Notes under the pieces: model-generated
Told to the model about the DNA's origin: nothing
What the model saw: only the letters and a program-made list of their open reading frames with translations
Database searches by the model: none
Shown: positions 27,509-36,563 of the stretch, one piece after another
Position numbering within the stretch: the stretch's first letter is position 1
Layout: each line of letters starts with the position of its first letter
Origin: Streptomyces pluripotens
GTDB lineage: Bacteria; Actinomycetota; Actinomycetes; Streptomycetales; Streptomycetaceae
Assembly: GCF_000802245.2 (NCBI RefSeq)
Contig: NZ_CP021080.1
Coordinates: 4,836,001-4,900,000, forward strand
Reading direction: 5' to 3'
Length of the DNA: 64,000 nt
Translations under genes and position numbers: made by a program

Positions 27509-27829
27509 GTGACCTATGTCATCGCGCAGCCTTGTGTCGACGTCAAGGACAAGGCGTGCATCGAGGAGTGCCCGGTCGACTGCATCTACGAGGGCCAGCG
27601 GTCCTTGTACATCCACCCGGACGAATGCGTCGACTGTGGTGCCTGTGAGCCGGTCTGCCCGGTCGAGGCGATCTTCTACGAGGACGACACTCCGGAGGAG
27701 TGGAAGGACTACTACAAGGCGAACGTCGAGTTCTTCGACGAGCTGGGGTCTCCCGGCGGTGCCAGCAAACTGGGGCTGATCGAACGCGACCACCCCGTCA
27801 TCGCCGCGCTGCCGCCGCAGGCCCAGTGA
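27509..27829 (+). CDS. fdxA: 7Fe ferredoxin FdxA
   Basis: 106 residues, GTG start after the ribosome site GAGGA. Cysteines at 9, 17, 21, 25, 40, 43, 46 and 50 reproduce the Azotobacter ferredoxin I arrangement shifted by one residue: 9, 17 and 50 for the 3Fe-4S cluster; 21, 40, 43 and 46 for the 4Fe-4S cluster; 25 free. A small soluble electron carrier. It is followed by the dapC aminotransferase gene, the same pairing as fdxC-Rv1178 in mycobacteria. Confidence 0.93.
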   Translation: MTYVIAQPCVDVKDKACIEECPVDCIYEGQRSLYIHPDECVDCGACEPVCPVEAIFYEDDTPEEWKDYYKANVEFFDELGSPGGASKLGLIERDHPVIAALPPQAQ

Positions 27830-27935
27830 CCGTCTGAGTGCCAAGCGGCCCGCAACCGCGCCGCCTCGGTCCCGTACGGTCCGATCGTCCCGATCGCCGC
27901 CGTACGGGACCGAGGCGTTTGCCGCACTGACGAAA

Positions 27936-29078
27936 GTGAGCCTGATTCCCGTGCCCGCAGCCTCCGCCCGTCCGTCCGCCTCCCACGGGCAGTCGCTCCG
28001 CGACCGTCTCCCCGCCTTCCCCTGGGACAAGCTGGAGCCGTACAAGAAGACGGCCGCCGCCCACCCGGACGGCATCGTCGACCTGTCGGTCGGCACTCCG
28101 GTCGACCCGGTCCCCGAGCTGGTCCAGAAGGCCCTGATGGACGCGGCCGACTCCCCGGGTTACCCGACCGTGTGGGGCACCCTCGCCCTGCGCGACGCGA
28201 TCACCGGCTGGTTGGAGCGCCGCCTGGGTGCCCGCGACGTCACCCACCACCACGTCCTGCCGGTCGTCGGCTCGAAGGAGCTGGTGGCCTGGCTGCCGAC
28301 CCAGCTCGGCCTCGGTCCCGGTGACAAGGTGGCCTACCCGCGCCTGGCCTACCCGACCTACGAGGTCGGCGCCCGTCTGGCCCGAGCCGACTACGAGGTC
28401 TACGACGACCCGCGCGAGCTGGACCCGTCCGGCCTGAAGCTGCTCTGGCTGAACTCCCCGTCCAACCCCACCGGCAGGGTCCTGTCCAAGGAGGACCTGG
28501 CCGGCATCGTCTCCTGGGCCCGCGAGCACGGCGTGCTGCTCGTCTCCGACGAGTGCTACCTGGAGCTGGGCTGGGATGCCGACCCGGTCTCGGTCCTGCA
28601 CCCCGACGTCAACGAGGGCTCCTACGACGGGGTCGTGGCCGTCCATTCCCTCTCCAAGCGCTCGAACCTGGCCGGCTACCGTGCCGCCTTCATCGCGGGC
28701 GACCCGACCGTCCTGGGCCCCTTGCTGGAGATCCGCAAGCACGGCGGCATGATGACCCCCGCGCCGACGCAGGCCGCCGCGGTGGCGGCCCTGGGCGACG
28801 ACGAACACGTCCGTGTGCAGCGCGAGCGCTACGCGGCCCGCCGCGAGGCCCTGCGTGGCGCGCTGCTCGGCCACGGCTTCCGCATCGAGCACAGCGAGGC
28901 CAGCCTCTACCTCTGGGCCACCCGGGACGAGTCCTGCTGGGACACCGTCTCCCACCTGGCCGGCCTGGGCATCCTGGTCGCGCCGGGCGATTTCTACGGT
29001 GAGGCGGGCGACAGGTTCGTCCGCGTGGCCCTGACGGCGACGGACGAGCGGGTGCGCGCGGCGGTGGCGCGCTTGTAG
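27936..29078 (+). CDS. dapC: Succinyldiaminopimelate transaminase DapC
   Basis: 380 residues from GTG 27936 (GTG 27951 is an alternative start). Class I/II PLP-dependent aminotransferase; the Schiff-base lysine is in HSLSKRSNLAGYR, and the N-terminus LPAFPWDKLEPYKK with DLSVGTPVDPVP matches the actinobacterial DapC subgroup. It converts N-succinyl-2-amino-6-ketopimelate to N-succinyl-L,L-DAP in lysine and peptidoglycan precursor synthesis. dapE, acting on its product, lies 2 kb downstream. Cytoplasmic. Confidence 0.87.
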   Translation: MSLIPVPAASARPSASHGQSLRDRLPAFPWDKLEPYKKTAAAHPDGIVDLSVGTPVDPVPELVQKALMDAADSPGYPTVWGTLALRDAITGWLERRLGARDVTHHHVLPVVGSKELVAWLPTQLGLGPGDKVAYPRLAYPTYEVGARLARADYEVYDDPRELDPSGLKLLWLNSPSNPTGRVLSKEDLAGIVSWAREHGVLLVSDECYLELGWDADPVSVLHPDVNEGSYDGVVAVHSLSKRSNLAGYRAAFIAGDPTVLGPLLEIRKHGGMMTPAPTQAAAVAALGDDEHVRVQRERYAARREALRGALLGHGFRIEHSEASLYLWATRDESCWDTVSHLAGLGILVAPGDFYGEAGDRFVRVALTATDERVRAAVARL

Positions 29079-29155
29079 CCGCCCCCCGGGCAGGGTCGCC
29101 TTCCCCGGCAGGGTCGCCCCCCCTGCCCGTGCGCGGCGTGCGGCAGGGGCTCACG

Positions 29156-29197
29156 CGACGAACGGGGCCCAGCAAGAGACCTGGACCCCGTTCGTCG
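29156..29197. terminator. Bidirectional hairpin between dapC and the secreted protein gene
   Basis: Perfect 12-bp inverted repeat CGACGAACGGGG (29156-29167) / CCCCGTTCGTCG (29186-29197), loop of 18 bases, between convergent genes. Confidence 0.75.
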
Positions 29198-29214
29198 GCC
29201 ATCGTGGCGGGCGC

Positions 29215-29667
29215 TCAGCCCCCCAGCGGCAGGCCCTTCAACGGCAGGGACGATGTCGGCAGCCCGCCCTTGGTGAGCGAGTCCGTCGGCAGCCCTCCCT
29301 TCGTCGCACCGGCCGCGGTGTCCCCGAGGACACCTCCCGCGGCGCCGGCCGTGTCCCCCGCGGCCTGCTGTGCCACGGGCGCCGCCTTCTGCACGGTGTC
29401 ACCGCTTGTCTTGCCGGCGGCCGGTACCGCCTGCTCGACCGCCTTGCCGCCCGCGTGGCCGGCGAGCGAGGTGGCGTTCTGCGTGGCACCGTCCACGGTG
29501 TTGCCGAGGTGCGCTCCGTCCAGGGCGGTCAGGCCGCCCAGGTTCGGGGTGGCCGCCGGCAGGTTCGCGGCCGCACTGGCGGAGCCGGCCGCACCGACCC
29601 CGGCAGCCGCTCCCGCTGCGACGAGCAGCGCGGCACGGGCGATCCGGCGGGTCAGAGGGAGGGTCAT
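29215..29667 (-). CDS. Small secreted Ala/Gly-rich protein
   Basis: 150 residues. A Sec signal peptide (RRIARAALLVAAGAAAGVG, cleavage likely after ASA near residue 32) is followed by low-complexity Ala/Gly/Leu sequence ending in the repeats GLPTDSL, GLPTSSL, LKGLPLGG. No cysteines and no recognised domain. Similar ATP-binding-free small exported proteins are common and poorly understood in Streptomyces. The upstream 286 bp (29668-29953) are A/T-rich around 29790-29825 and probably hold its promoter. Confidence 0.72.
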   Translation of the reverse strand: MTLPLTRRIARAALLVAAGAAAGVGAAGSASAAANLPAATPNLGGLTALDGAHLGNTVDGATQNATSLAGHAGGKAVEQAVPAAGKTSGDTVQKAAPVAQQAAGDTAGAAGGVLGDTAAGATKGGLPTDSLTKGGLPTSSLPLKGLPLGG

Positions 29668-29953
29668 GATGCTCCATTCGACGGGAGAGAACGGTGATGC
29701 GCCCGGGATCGTTTCCGGGCTCGGACGCCGTGACTACCGCTCGAAGCCCACGAAGGTTGCGGACGCCCCCGGTAAAGAATGCATAACGCATCGCATTATC
29801 AGTTGTGGATAAAAACGGGCAAAGTCCGTCTGGTTGAAGTCCTGCAGAATCCTTACGGCCCTTGCGTGCCAAGGGTTCCAGGCCTCCTCGCAGCTTTCGC
29901 CCGGACGGCCGGGCCGTCCGAAGCCGCACAACCCGCCGGAGCGACGCCCCGCA

Positions 29954-30943
29954 CTACTGTCCGGTCACGATCCTGACCGCCCCGGTGGACTCCTGCGCAC
30001 CACCGGCGTCCGCCGGGCCAACCGGCCCCCACCGGTCGGCACCACGGCCCGCGCTCCACTCCCGTCCTGCATACGAGACCCGCTCGATGTGCAGCGCCGA
30101 GGAGTTGGCGACCGCCCAGTGCGCCAGCTGCCAGCCCCGCTCCCGTTCGGTGCGTCCGGTGGCGTCGGCCTTCGCGCCCTCGGGCACCGGGACGGTCACG
30201 GTCCGCCCGCGCGCGGTCGAGGTCACGCTCGGCGCGGGGGTCGGCGCCGGCACGGGCGTACCGCCCACCTGCGCACCGGCCTCCCGCAGCGCGTCCCGTC
30301 CGAAGTCCCTTACCAGCGCCGCCCGTACTGCGTCCGGACCGGTCGCCGAGGCCGTGCGTGCCGGGCGCCCGTCACAGGTCAGCGTGGCCGCCGCGCGCCC
30401 GGTCAGCGCCGCGGCCAGCAGCGAGGCGTCCACCTCGTGCTTCGCGTACGCCTCCGGATAGCCGCTGCGCTGCACCCGTTGCGCGGCCACCGTCAGTGGC
30501 AGATCCGTGTAGTCCGGCACCTTGGCCAGGTGCGCATAGAACATGCCCGCCGCGTACGACGGATCCATGATCTGCCGCTCGGTGCCCCAGCCCTGCGATG
30601 GCCGTTGCTGGAACAGCCCCAGCGAATCCCGGTCGCCGTGTTCGATGTTGCGCAGGCCCGACTCCTGCAGGGCAGTCGCCAGCGCGATCGTCACGGCCCG
30701 CTCGGGCATGTCGTGCTCGGTGCCGACGGCGGCGATCGTCGCCGCGTTCACTGCCTGCTCCGGTGTGAACTCGTACGATGTCGCGCCGCCCGAGGCTGAC
30801 ACCACCTTGCAGCCGCGTGCGCCGCCGCCGGTGACGTACTGCACCACGAGGTACGCGGCGATGCCGCACAGGACCAACAGGGCCGCGGTGAACCGGAGGA
30901 GGCGGCCGTGACGCTTGGGGCGAGTGGGGGACGGCTCTGGCAC
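29954..30943 (-). CDS. Membrane-anchored lysozyme-like (SLT-type) protein
   Basis: 329 residues if started at GTG 30941-30943 ([18 protein letters not shown]); upstream codons overlap the dapE promoter region. A basic N-terminus precedes one span ([20 protein letters not shown]). The outer domain has a lysozyme-like segment: [20 protein letters not shown] with the conserved Glu, then [15 protein letters not shown] Pro/Ala linker and a C-terminal region ([20 protein letters not shown]) follow. Databases sometimes mislabel this family as a heavy metal transporter. Cell-wall cleavage is plausible but the catalytic role is not proven. Divergent from dapE. Confidence 0.78.
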   Translation of the reverse strand: MPEPSPTRPKRHGRLLRFTAALLVLCGIAAYLVVQYVTGGGARGCKVVSASGGATSYEFTPEQAVNAATIAAVGTEHDMPERAVTIALATALQESGLRNIEHGDRDSLGLFQQRPSQGWGTERQIMDPSYAAGMFYAHLAKVPDYTDLPLTVAAQRVQRSGYPEAYAKHEVDASLLAAALTGRAAATLTCDGRPARTASATGPDAVRAALVRDFGRDALREAGAQVGGTPVPAPTPAPSVTSTARGRTVTVPVPEGAKADATGRTERERGWQLAHWAVANSSALHIERVSYAGREWSAGRGADRWGPVGPADAGGAQESTGAVRIVTGQ

Positions 30944-31027
30944 GCGTACAAGGTACTGGAGCCCCGTCAGGCCTTCACGCGGGGTCCGCACACTGTCGGG
31001 GGGCCCTGGTCCCCGTAGGCAGGGCGC

Positions 31028-31033
31028 TAGGGT
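31028..31033 (+). promoter_or_regulatory. Candidate -10 element of a leaderless dapE mRNA
   Basis: TAGGGT lies 7 bases before the dapE ATG (31041), with no clear Shine-Dalgarno; the same layout as upstream of mshB. The -35 region is not convincing. Confidence 0.35.
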
Positions 31034-31040
31034 CGTGAGC

Positions 31041-32120
31041 ATGGCCGACACATCGCTTGACCTCGCGCTCGACGCCGCCGCACTCACCGCGCGACTCGTG
31101 GACTTCCCCTCGGTGAGCGGCACCGAGAAGCCGCTGGCGGACGCCATCGAGACCGCCCTGCGTGCCCTGCCCCACCTCACGGTCGACCGCTACGGCAACA
31201 ATGTGATCGCCCGCACGGAACTGGGCCGGGCGGAGCGCGTCGTCCTGGCCGGTCACATCGACACCGTCCCGATTGCGGACAACGTGCCGTCCCGGCTGGA
31301 CGAGGACGGTGTGCTCTGGGGCTGCGGCACCTGTGACATGAAGTCGGGTGTGGCGGTGCAACTGCGCATCGCGGCCACGGTCCCCGCCCCCAACCGCGAT
31401 CTGACCTTCGTCTTCTACGACAACGAAGAGGTGGCGGCCGACCTCAACGGCCTCAAGCACGTGGCCGAGGCGCACCCGGAGTGGCTGCGCGGCGACTTCG
31501 CGGTCCTGCTGGAGCCCTCCGACGGCGAGGTCGAGGGGGGCTGCCAGGGCACGCTCCGGGTGCTGCTGAAGACCAAGGGGGAGCGGGCCCACTCGGCGCG
31601 TGGCTGGATGGGCTCCAACGCCATCCACGCGGCGGCCCCGATCCTGGCCCGTTTGGGTTCCTACCAGCCGCGGTACCCGGTCATCGATGGCCTGGAGTAC
31701 CGCGAGGGACTGAACGCGGTGGGCATCAGCGGCGGAGTCGCGGGCAACGTCATCCCCGACGAGTGCGTGGTGACGGTCAACTTCCGGTACGCCCCCGACC
31801 GCACGGCGGAGGAGGCGATCGCGCACGTTCGCGAGGTGTTCGCGGAATGCGACGTCGAGGAGTTCGTCATCGACGACCATAGCGGTGGAGCGCTGCCCGG
31901 CCTGACCCATCCGGCCGCGGTGGCCTTCATCGAGGCGGTGGGCGGCACCCCGCGACCGAAGTACGGTTGGACGGACGTGTCCCGGTTCTCTGCGCTCGGG
32001 ATCCCCGCCGTCAACTACGGGCCCGGCAATCCGCACTTGGCCCACAAACGCGACGAGCGAGTGGAGACCGCGAAGATCCTCGCGGGTGAGGAGCGCCTGC
32101 GGAACTGGCTCAGTGCGTAG
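31041..32120 (+). CDS. dapE: Succinyl-diaminopimelate desuccinylase DapE
   Basis: 359 residues from ATG 31041 ([19 protein letters not shown]); the longer frame from 30915 overlaps the divergent gene. M20 dizinc amidase: metal ligands in [12 protein letters not shown], the CGTCDMKSG stretch and YDNEEVAAD; a dimerisation domain sits in the middle ([12 protein letters not shown]). It hydrolyses N-succinyl-L,L-DAP to L,L-DAP, which in Streptomyces is the diamino acid of the wall. It is followed by the LOG gene after about 150 bp of G/C-rich inverted repeats. Confidence 0.93.
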   Translation: MADTSLDLALDAAALTARLVDFPSVSGTEKPLADAIETALRALPHLTVDRYGNNVIARTELGRAERVVLAGHIDTVPIADNVPSRLDEDGVLWGCGTCDMKSGVAVQLRIAATVPAPNRDLTFVFYDNEEVAADLNGLKHVAEAHPEWLRGDFAVLLEPSDGEVEGGCQGTLRVLLKTKGERAHSARGWMGSNAIHAAAPILARLGSYQPRYPVIDGLEYREGLNAVGISGGVAGNVIPDECVVTVNFRYAPDRTAEEAIAHVREVFAECDVEEFVIDDHSGGALPGLTHPAAVAFIEAVGGTPRPKYGWTDVSRFSALGIPAVNYGPGNPHLAHKRDERVETAKILAGEERLRNWLSA

Positions 32121-32273
32121 TGGCGCGGCGCGGTGCCGTGCACGGTCGTTCAGCGCCGTGCCGCGCCAAGCCGTGCCGCACCGCGCTTCGTGGCGGACAC
32201 GCGCACGTCCTCCCTCCGTAACCCGCGTAGATCTAGGCTGAGGTCGAACTACCGGCAAGCGGAGGGAGCGCAC

Positions 32274-33032
32274 ATGGCTACCGGCAACCCCGAGGGGAAG
32301 AAACAGCCGCCGGACGAGCAGCGGCTCGGACCGGTCCTCCGACGGCGGAACCAGGTGACGTCCAGTACGACGGACCAGCGGCTGCTGGACGCGGGCGGCC
32401 CTACGGACTGGGTCCACTCGGACCCCTGGCGTGTGCTCCGCATCCAGTCGGAGTTCATCGAGGGTTTCGGTACCCTCGCCGAACTCCCGCCCGCCATCAG
32501 CGTGTTCGGTTCGGCGCGTACGCCGGTGGACTCGGCCGAGTACGACGCGGGCGTCCGGCTCGGCCGCGGTCTGGTGCAAGCCGGCTGGACGGTGATCACG
32601 GGCGGTGGCCCGGGCGCGATGGAGGCGGCCAACAAGGGCGCGTGCGAGGCGGGCGGCATCTCGGTCGGACTCGGCATCGAGCTGCCCTTCGAGCAGGGAC
32701 TCAACCCCTACGTCGACATCGGCCTGAACTTCCGCTACTTCTTCGTCCGCAAGATGATGTTCGTGAAGTACGCGCAGGGCTTCGTGGTCCTGCCCGGTGG
32801 GCTGGGCACGCTGGACGAGCTCTTCGAGGCCCTCACCCTGGTTCAGACCCAGAAAGTCACCCGTTTCCCGATCGTGCTCTTCGGTAGCGAGTACTGGGGC
32901 GGCCTGGTGTCCTGGCTGACGAACACACTAGTGGCACAGGGCAAGGCCGCGGACAAGGACCTCCTGCTGTTCCATGTGACGGACGAGGTGGAGGAGGCGG
33001 TGGCACTGGTCTCGAAGGAGACAGGGCGATAG
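32274..33032 (+). CDS. LOG family protein (TIGR00730)
   Basis: 252 residues, ATG 32274 after the ribosome site GGAGGGAG; a TAGGCT (32234-32239) is a possible -10. The two family signatures are present: GGGPGAMEAANKGA and LPGGLGTLDELFE. Relatives release cytokinin-type bases from nucleoside 5'-monophosphates (LONELY GUY) or act as AMP/nucleotide phosphoribohydrolases; the longer N-terminus with PTDWVHSDPWRVLRIQ is the bacterial TIGR00730 form. The same gene follows dapE in mycobacteria (Rv1205). Confidence 0.88.
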   Translation: MATGNPEGKKQPPDEQRLGPVLRRRNQVTSSTTDQRLLDAGGPTDWVHSDPWRVLRIQSEFIEGFGTLAELPPAISVFGSARTPVDSAEYDAGVRLGRGLVQAGWTVITGGGPGAMEAANKGACEAGGISVGLGIELPFEQGLNPYVDIGLNFRYFFVRKMMFVKYAQGFVVLPGGLGTLDELFEALTLVQTQKVTRFPIVLFGSEYWGGLVSWLTNTLVAQGKAADKDLLLFHVTDEVEEAVALVSKETGR

Positions 33033-33345
33033 GGCGGGCCCGTTCCCGCCGAACGGAAGCGCCCCCCGGCTGATCGCTGCGTACTCCCCACGGACAGCAC
33101 GGACAGCACGGACAGCACGGACAGCACGGGCTCCACGGGCTCCACGGGTCGGTACGGGCCGCACGGGTCGGTACGGGCCACACCAGGGGCCAACCGCCAC
33201 CAGGGGGTCGCCCCTGCCCGTACGGGGGGCGTTCCGGCCGTTCCCGGAGCGAGAGCCGGCTTCCGGATCGTTCAGGGGGCCCGGCTTCGGAACGCCGGCC
33301 GTTCCCGTGCGGGAGGCTGCTCGATCCCGTGCGCCCCGGGCCGGC
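33033..33345. other. 313-bp convergent intergenic region
   Basis: No gene. It holds the tandem repeats at 33091-33182 and, from about 33220 to 33320, several G/C-rich inverted repeats of the type GGCGTTCCGGCCGTTCCC / GGAACGCCGGCCGTTCCC that could act as a bidirectional terminator. Confidence 0.6.
33091..33182. repeat. Tandem 9-bp and 19-bp repeats
   Basis: Four copies of CGGACAGCA (33091-33126) are followed by two of CGGGCTCCA (33127-33144) and two of the 19-mer CGGGTCGGTACGGGCCRCA (33145-33163, 33164-33182). They lie between convergent genes. Confidence 0.85.
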
Positions 33346-34206
33346 CTAGGCCAGCCCCCGGCGCGCCACCGCCGGAGGCCGGTGCCCGGCGATGGACGCG
33401 ACCATGTCCAACACCTGGCGCGTCTCGGCAACCTCATGGACCCGGTACACCTGAGCCCCCAGCCACGCCGACACCGCCGTCGTGGCGAGCGTACCGAGCA
33501 ACCGTTCCTTCACCGGGCGGTCCAGTGTTTCGCCCACGAAGTCCTTGTTGGAGAGGGACACCAGCACCGGCCAGCCCGTCGCGACCATCTCGTCCAGCCG
33601 CCGCGTCGCCTCCAGGCTGTGCCGTGTGTTCTTCCCGAAGTCGTGCCCCGGGTCGATCAAGACCGCCTCCCGCGGCACGCCCAGCGACACCGCCCGTTCG
33701 GCCAGTCCCACGGTCACGCCGAGGATGTCGGCCATGACGTCGTCGTACGTCACTCGGTGCGGGCGGGTCCGCGGCTGCGCACCACCCGCGTGCGTGCACA
33801 CCAGCCCCACCCCGTACCGCGCCGCGACTTCCGCGAGTCCGGGATCCACCCCGCCCCACGCGTCGTTCAGCAGGTCCGCGCCCGCCTCGCACACGGCCTC
33901 GCCGACCTCGGCCCGCCAGGTGTCCACGCTGATGATCACATCGGGGAACCGGCGTCGCACCTCCGCGACGAAGCCGACCGTCCGGTGGGCCTCTTCCTCG
34001 GCCGTCACCTCTTCGCCCGGCCCGGCCTTCACCCCGCCGATATCGATGATCGCGGCGCCCTCGGCGACGGCCTGTTCGACGCGCGCGAGCGCCGGCTCGT
34101 CGCGGAAGGTGGCTCCTCGGTCGTAGAAGGAGTCGGGGGTCCGGTTCACGATCGCCATGACCACCAGCTCGTGCGGCCCGAATTCCCGCCTGCCCAGCCT
34201 GAGCAT
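33346..34206 (-). CDS. Dihydropteroate synthase paralogue (FolP2 type)
   Basis: 286 residues from ATG 34204-34206 (MLRLGRREFGPHELVVM). Pterin-binding TIM-barrel motifs are recognisable: IVNRTPDSFYDRG, SVDTWRAEV, LNDAWGG, DPGHDFGKN. Some substrate-loop residues differ from true DHPS: the usual SRKxF is SNKDF and RVHDV is RVHEV. In mycobacteria the FolP2 paralogue at the same position (Rv1207) lacks clear DHPS activity. A role in folate synthesis is therefore uncertain. It points towards the LOG gene and is divergent from the small membrane protein gene. Confidence 0.8.
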   Translation of the reverse strand: MLRLGRREFGPHELVVMAIVNRTPDSFYDRGATFRDEPALARVEQAVAEGAAIIDIGGVKAGPGEEVTAEEEAHRTVGFVAEVRRRFPDVIISVDTWRAEVGEAVCEAGADLLNDAWGGVDPGLAEVAARYGVGLVCTHAGGAQPRTRPHRVTYDDVMADILGVTVGLAERAVSLGVPREAVLIDPGHDFGKNTRHSLEATRRLDEMVATGWPVLVSLSNKDFVGETLDRPVKERLLGTLATTAVSAWLGAQVYRVHEVAETRQVLDMVASIAGHRPPAVARRGLA

Positions 34207-34330
34207 CCGCTGTGACCTCTCCTCGTGCGTCCCGCAGTACGGCGCCTGCGACCCTAGCCGCCAGACTCGCATGGCACGATCGGACCCTGACAGTTTCAGC
34301 ATCCGGCACAGAGTGTGGGGACCCTCGGCG

Positions 34331-34693
34331 ATGGTGATGTTCTTGTTCCTGATCGTCGCGCTGGCCGTCGTGGTCGCCGCGGTGACACTCGCCGTGGTGA
34401 GCGGCGGTGAGGGCGGCGCGTTGCCCGAGGTGGCGCCGGAGCGGCTGGAGGATCCGCTGCCCGCCGACCGCCCGGTGGACCGGGCCGATGTGGAGGACCT
34501 GCGCTTCCCGGTCGTCCCGCGCGGCTACCGCATGGCCGACGTCGATGACGCACTGGGCCGTCTCGCCGCCGAACTCGCCGAGCGGGACGCCCGGATCGGC
34601 GATCTGGAAGCCGCGCTGGCCGGAGCCCGAGCCGTCACCGGGCAGGTCCGGCTGGACAAGCCCGAGCAGCCCGAGCAGGGGGACCAGCGATGA
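34331..34693 (+). CDS. Small membrane protein with DivIVA-like domain
   Basis: 120 residues from ATG 34331 (MVMFLFLIVALAVVVAAVTLAVV). One N-terminal span, a short linker, then a DivIVA-like segment FPVVPRGYRMADVDDALGRL followed by a short coiled coil (AAELAERDARIGDLEAAL). Overlaps tag by ATGA. The mycobacterial counterpart next to tagA is Rv1209. A structural role at the envelope is inferred; no partner is visible. Confidence 0.78.
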   Translation: MVMFLFLIVALAVVVAAVTLAVVSGGEGGALPEVAPERLEDPLPADRPVDRADVEDLRFPVVPRGYRMADVDDALGRLAAELAERDARIGDLEAALAGARAVTGQVRLDKPEQPEQGDQR

Positions 34694-35322
34694 GCGACGG
34701 AGCCGCCCTTGCCGGGCCGGACGGGGGCCTGCGCTGTCCGTGGGCCCTGTCCACCGAGGACTACGTGGCCTACCACGACCAGGAGTGGGGCCGCCCGGTC
34801 CACGGAGATGACGCCCTCTTCGAGCGGGTCAGCCTAGAGGCCTTCCAGTCCGGCCTGTCCTGGATCACGATCCTGCGCCGCCGCCCCGGTTTCCGTGCTG
34901 CCTTCGCCGGCTTCCGCATCGAGGAGGTCGCCGCCTTCTCCGATGAGGACCGCGAGCGGCTGCTGGCCGACCCCGGCATCATCCGCAACCGCGCCAAGAT
35001 CGACGCGACGATGGCGAACGCGCGGGTGCTCGCCGGCTGGGCAACGGGCGAGCTGGACGAGTTGATCTGGTCCCACGCTCCGGATCCGGCCGGCCGCCCG
35101 GCTCCGAAGACCCTTGCCGACGTTCCGGCGATCACCCCCGAGTCCACCGCCCTGTCGAAGGCACTGAAGAAGCGTGGTCTCAGATTCGTCGGCCCGACGA
35201 CGGCGTACGCGCTGATGCAAGCGTGCGGGCTGGTGGACGATCACCTGGAAGCCTGCGTCGCGCGTACCTCCGGTCCGTCTCGCGGTGCCCCCTCAGGGGG
35301 AGTTCCGGCACCGGGCCGGTGA
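34690..35322 (+). CDS. tag: DNA-3-methyladenine glycosylase I
   Basis: 210 residues. Base-excision repair enzyme that removes 3-methyladenine from alkylated DNA. The family start RCPWALSTEDYVAYHDQEWG is intact, including the Cys that with C-terminal His residues holds zinc, and Glu of EWG; FQSGLSWITILRRR and the helix-hairpin-helix region GLRFVGPTTAYALMQACGLV follow. The C-terminal 20 residues are low complexity. Coupled to the preceding gene by ATGA. Confidence 0.93.
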   Translation: MSDGAALAGPDGGLRCPWALSTEDYVAYHDQEWGRPVHGDDALFERVSLEAFQSGLSWITILRRRPGFRAAFAGFRIEEVAAFSDEDRERLLADPGIIRNRAKIDATMANARVLAGWATGELDELIWSHAPDPAGRPAPKTLADVPAITPESTALSKALKKRGLRFVGPTTAYALMQACGLVDDHLEACVARTSGPSRGAPSGGVPAPGR

Positions 35323-35384
35323 CGCCGTAGCGGGCGTTTGGGGCCGTAGCCTCCCAGCGCCCCGCCACGGCACACGATCGCCGG

Positions 35385-36188
35385 CTACCGGCCGAGGTAC
35401 TTCGGCCTCTCCTTGTTCACGAACGCCTGCACCGCGATCGCGTGGTCCTCGGACTGCCCGGCGCGGGTCTGCAGCTCGTCCTCCTTCTCCAGCGTCTCGG
35501 CGAGGGAGTGCGTCAGGCCGAAGGCCACCGCCTCCTTCAGTGCCGCGTACGCCACCGTCGGGCCCTGGGCCAGTGCCCGCGCGGTCTTCTCGGCCTCGGC
35601 TCGCAGCTCGGGCGCGGGGACGACCCGGTTGGCGATGCCCAGCTCAAGGGCGTCCTGGGCGCTGATGCTGCGCGGGAAGAGCAGCAGGTCGGTGGCGCGG
35701 CTGGGGCCGACCACACGGGGAAGGGTCCAGGAGATCCCGGAGTCTGCGGTCAGCGCGACGCCGGCGAAGGAGGTGTTGAAGCCCGCTGTGTCGGCCACGA
35801 TCCGGTAGTCGGCCGCGAGCGCGAAGCCGAGGCCGGCCCCGGCCGCGACTCCGTTCACCGCTGCGACCACCGGCTTGGGCGCCCCGGCGAGGGCCCGCAC
35901 GATCGGGTTGTAGTGCTCCTTGACCGTACTCATCGTCTGCCCGGCCCCGGTCTCCCGGTCCTCGGCGAGCAGTCCGATGTGCTCCTTGAGGTCTTGGCCC
36001 ACGCAGAACGCGCGTTCTCCGGCGGCGGTCAGCAGGATCGCCCGTACGGCCGAGTCCCCGGCCGCTGCCTCCGCCGCCTCCCGTAGGGCGACCTTGGACG
36101 CGACGTTCAGCGCGTTCATCGCATCGGGGCGGTTCAGCGTGATCGTCGCGAGTCCGTCGCTCACCTCGTAGAGCACGGTGTCTGCCAT
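35385..36188 (-). CDS. Enoyl-CoA hydratase/isomerase family protein (PaaG-like)
   Basis: 267 residues, ATG 36186-36188 with GGAGGGG upstream. Crotonase fold: oxyanion-hole segments GERAFCVGQDLKEH and NGVAAGAGLGFALAADYRI, and the DSGISWTLPRVVG motif, which in PaaG-type isomerases carries the acidic residue. The length and the QDLKEH signature fit 2-(1,2-epoxy-1,2-dihydrophenyl)acetyl-CoA isomerase-like enzymes, but general fatty-acid enoyl-CoA hydratase activity cannot be excluded. Monocistronic, convergent with tag. Confidence 0.83.
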   Translation of the reverse strand: MADTVLYEVSDGLATITLNRPDAMNALNVASKVALREAAEAAAGDSAVRAILLTAAGERAFCVGQDLKEHIGLLAEDRETGAGQTMSTVKEHYNPIVRALAGAPKPVVAAVNGVAAGAGLGFALAADYRIVADTAGFNTSFAGVALTADSGISWTLPRVVGPSRATDLLLFPRSISAQDALELGIANRVVPAPELRAEAEKTARALAQGPTVAYAALKEAVAFGLTHSLAETLEKEDELQTRAGQSEDHAIAVQAFVNKERPKYLGR

Positions 36189-36563
36189 GGGGCATCCCCT
36201 CCGGTGTCGCCGATGGTGACGTACCGCTCAGTACGTCCATGTCTGAAGGACAGCATGGCGGAGATCGCCGTCCAAGAGCCGGACCGGACGTGTGACCTGC
36301 GTCAAAGAAAACCGGAGTGGAGTCGGCTGGTGGGTGTCCGCACGGTGGCGCAGTATCGCAGCCACATCGCCGAATTGGGTGGTTTTGCTCGCGCGCGTTG
36401 CCCAAGCGATGCCGACCGATGTTGGTCATCGGGTCCTGCGATGCGGGATAATGGCTGGGAAGCAATGTGTTCGATGCCGGTGTCGCGTGTCCGTTTCGGT
36501 TCGTGGATGCCCCTTCCGGGGCCGTCGGCAGACGATGAGCTGGTTTCAGGAAGGGGAACGAGC
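36189..36563. other. 375-bp divergent region between the hydratase and DUF3117 genes
   Basis: No gene supported. It contains the hydratase ribosome site, an A-rich patch (36303-36312) and, for the rightward gene, TTGGTC (36422-36427), 19 bases, GATAAT (36447-36452), a fair sigma-70-type promoter candidate. The rest shows nothing I recognise. Confidence 0.45.
36422..36452 (+). promoter_or_regulatory. Candidate vegetative promoter of the DUF3117 gene
   Basis: TTGGTC and GATAAT separated by 19 bases, about 110 bp upstream of ATG 36564. The -10 is a near-consensus match, the spacing a little long. Confidence 0.4.
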
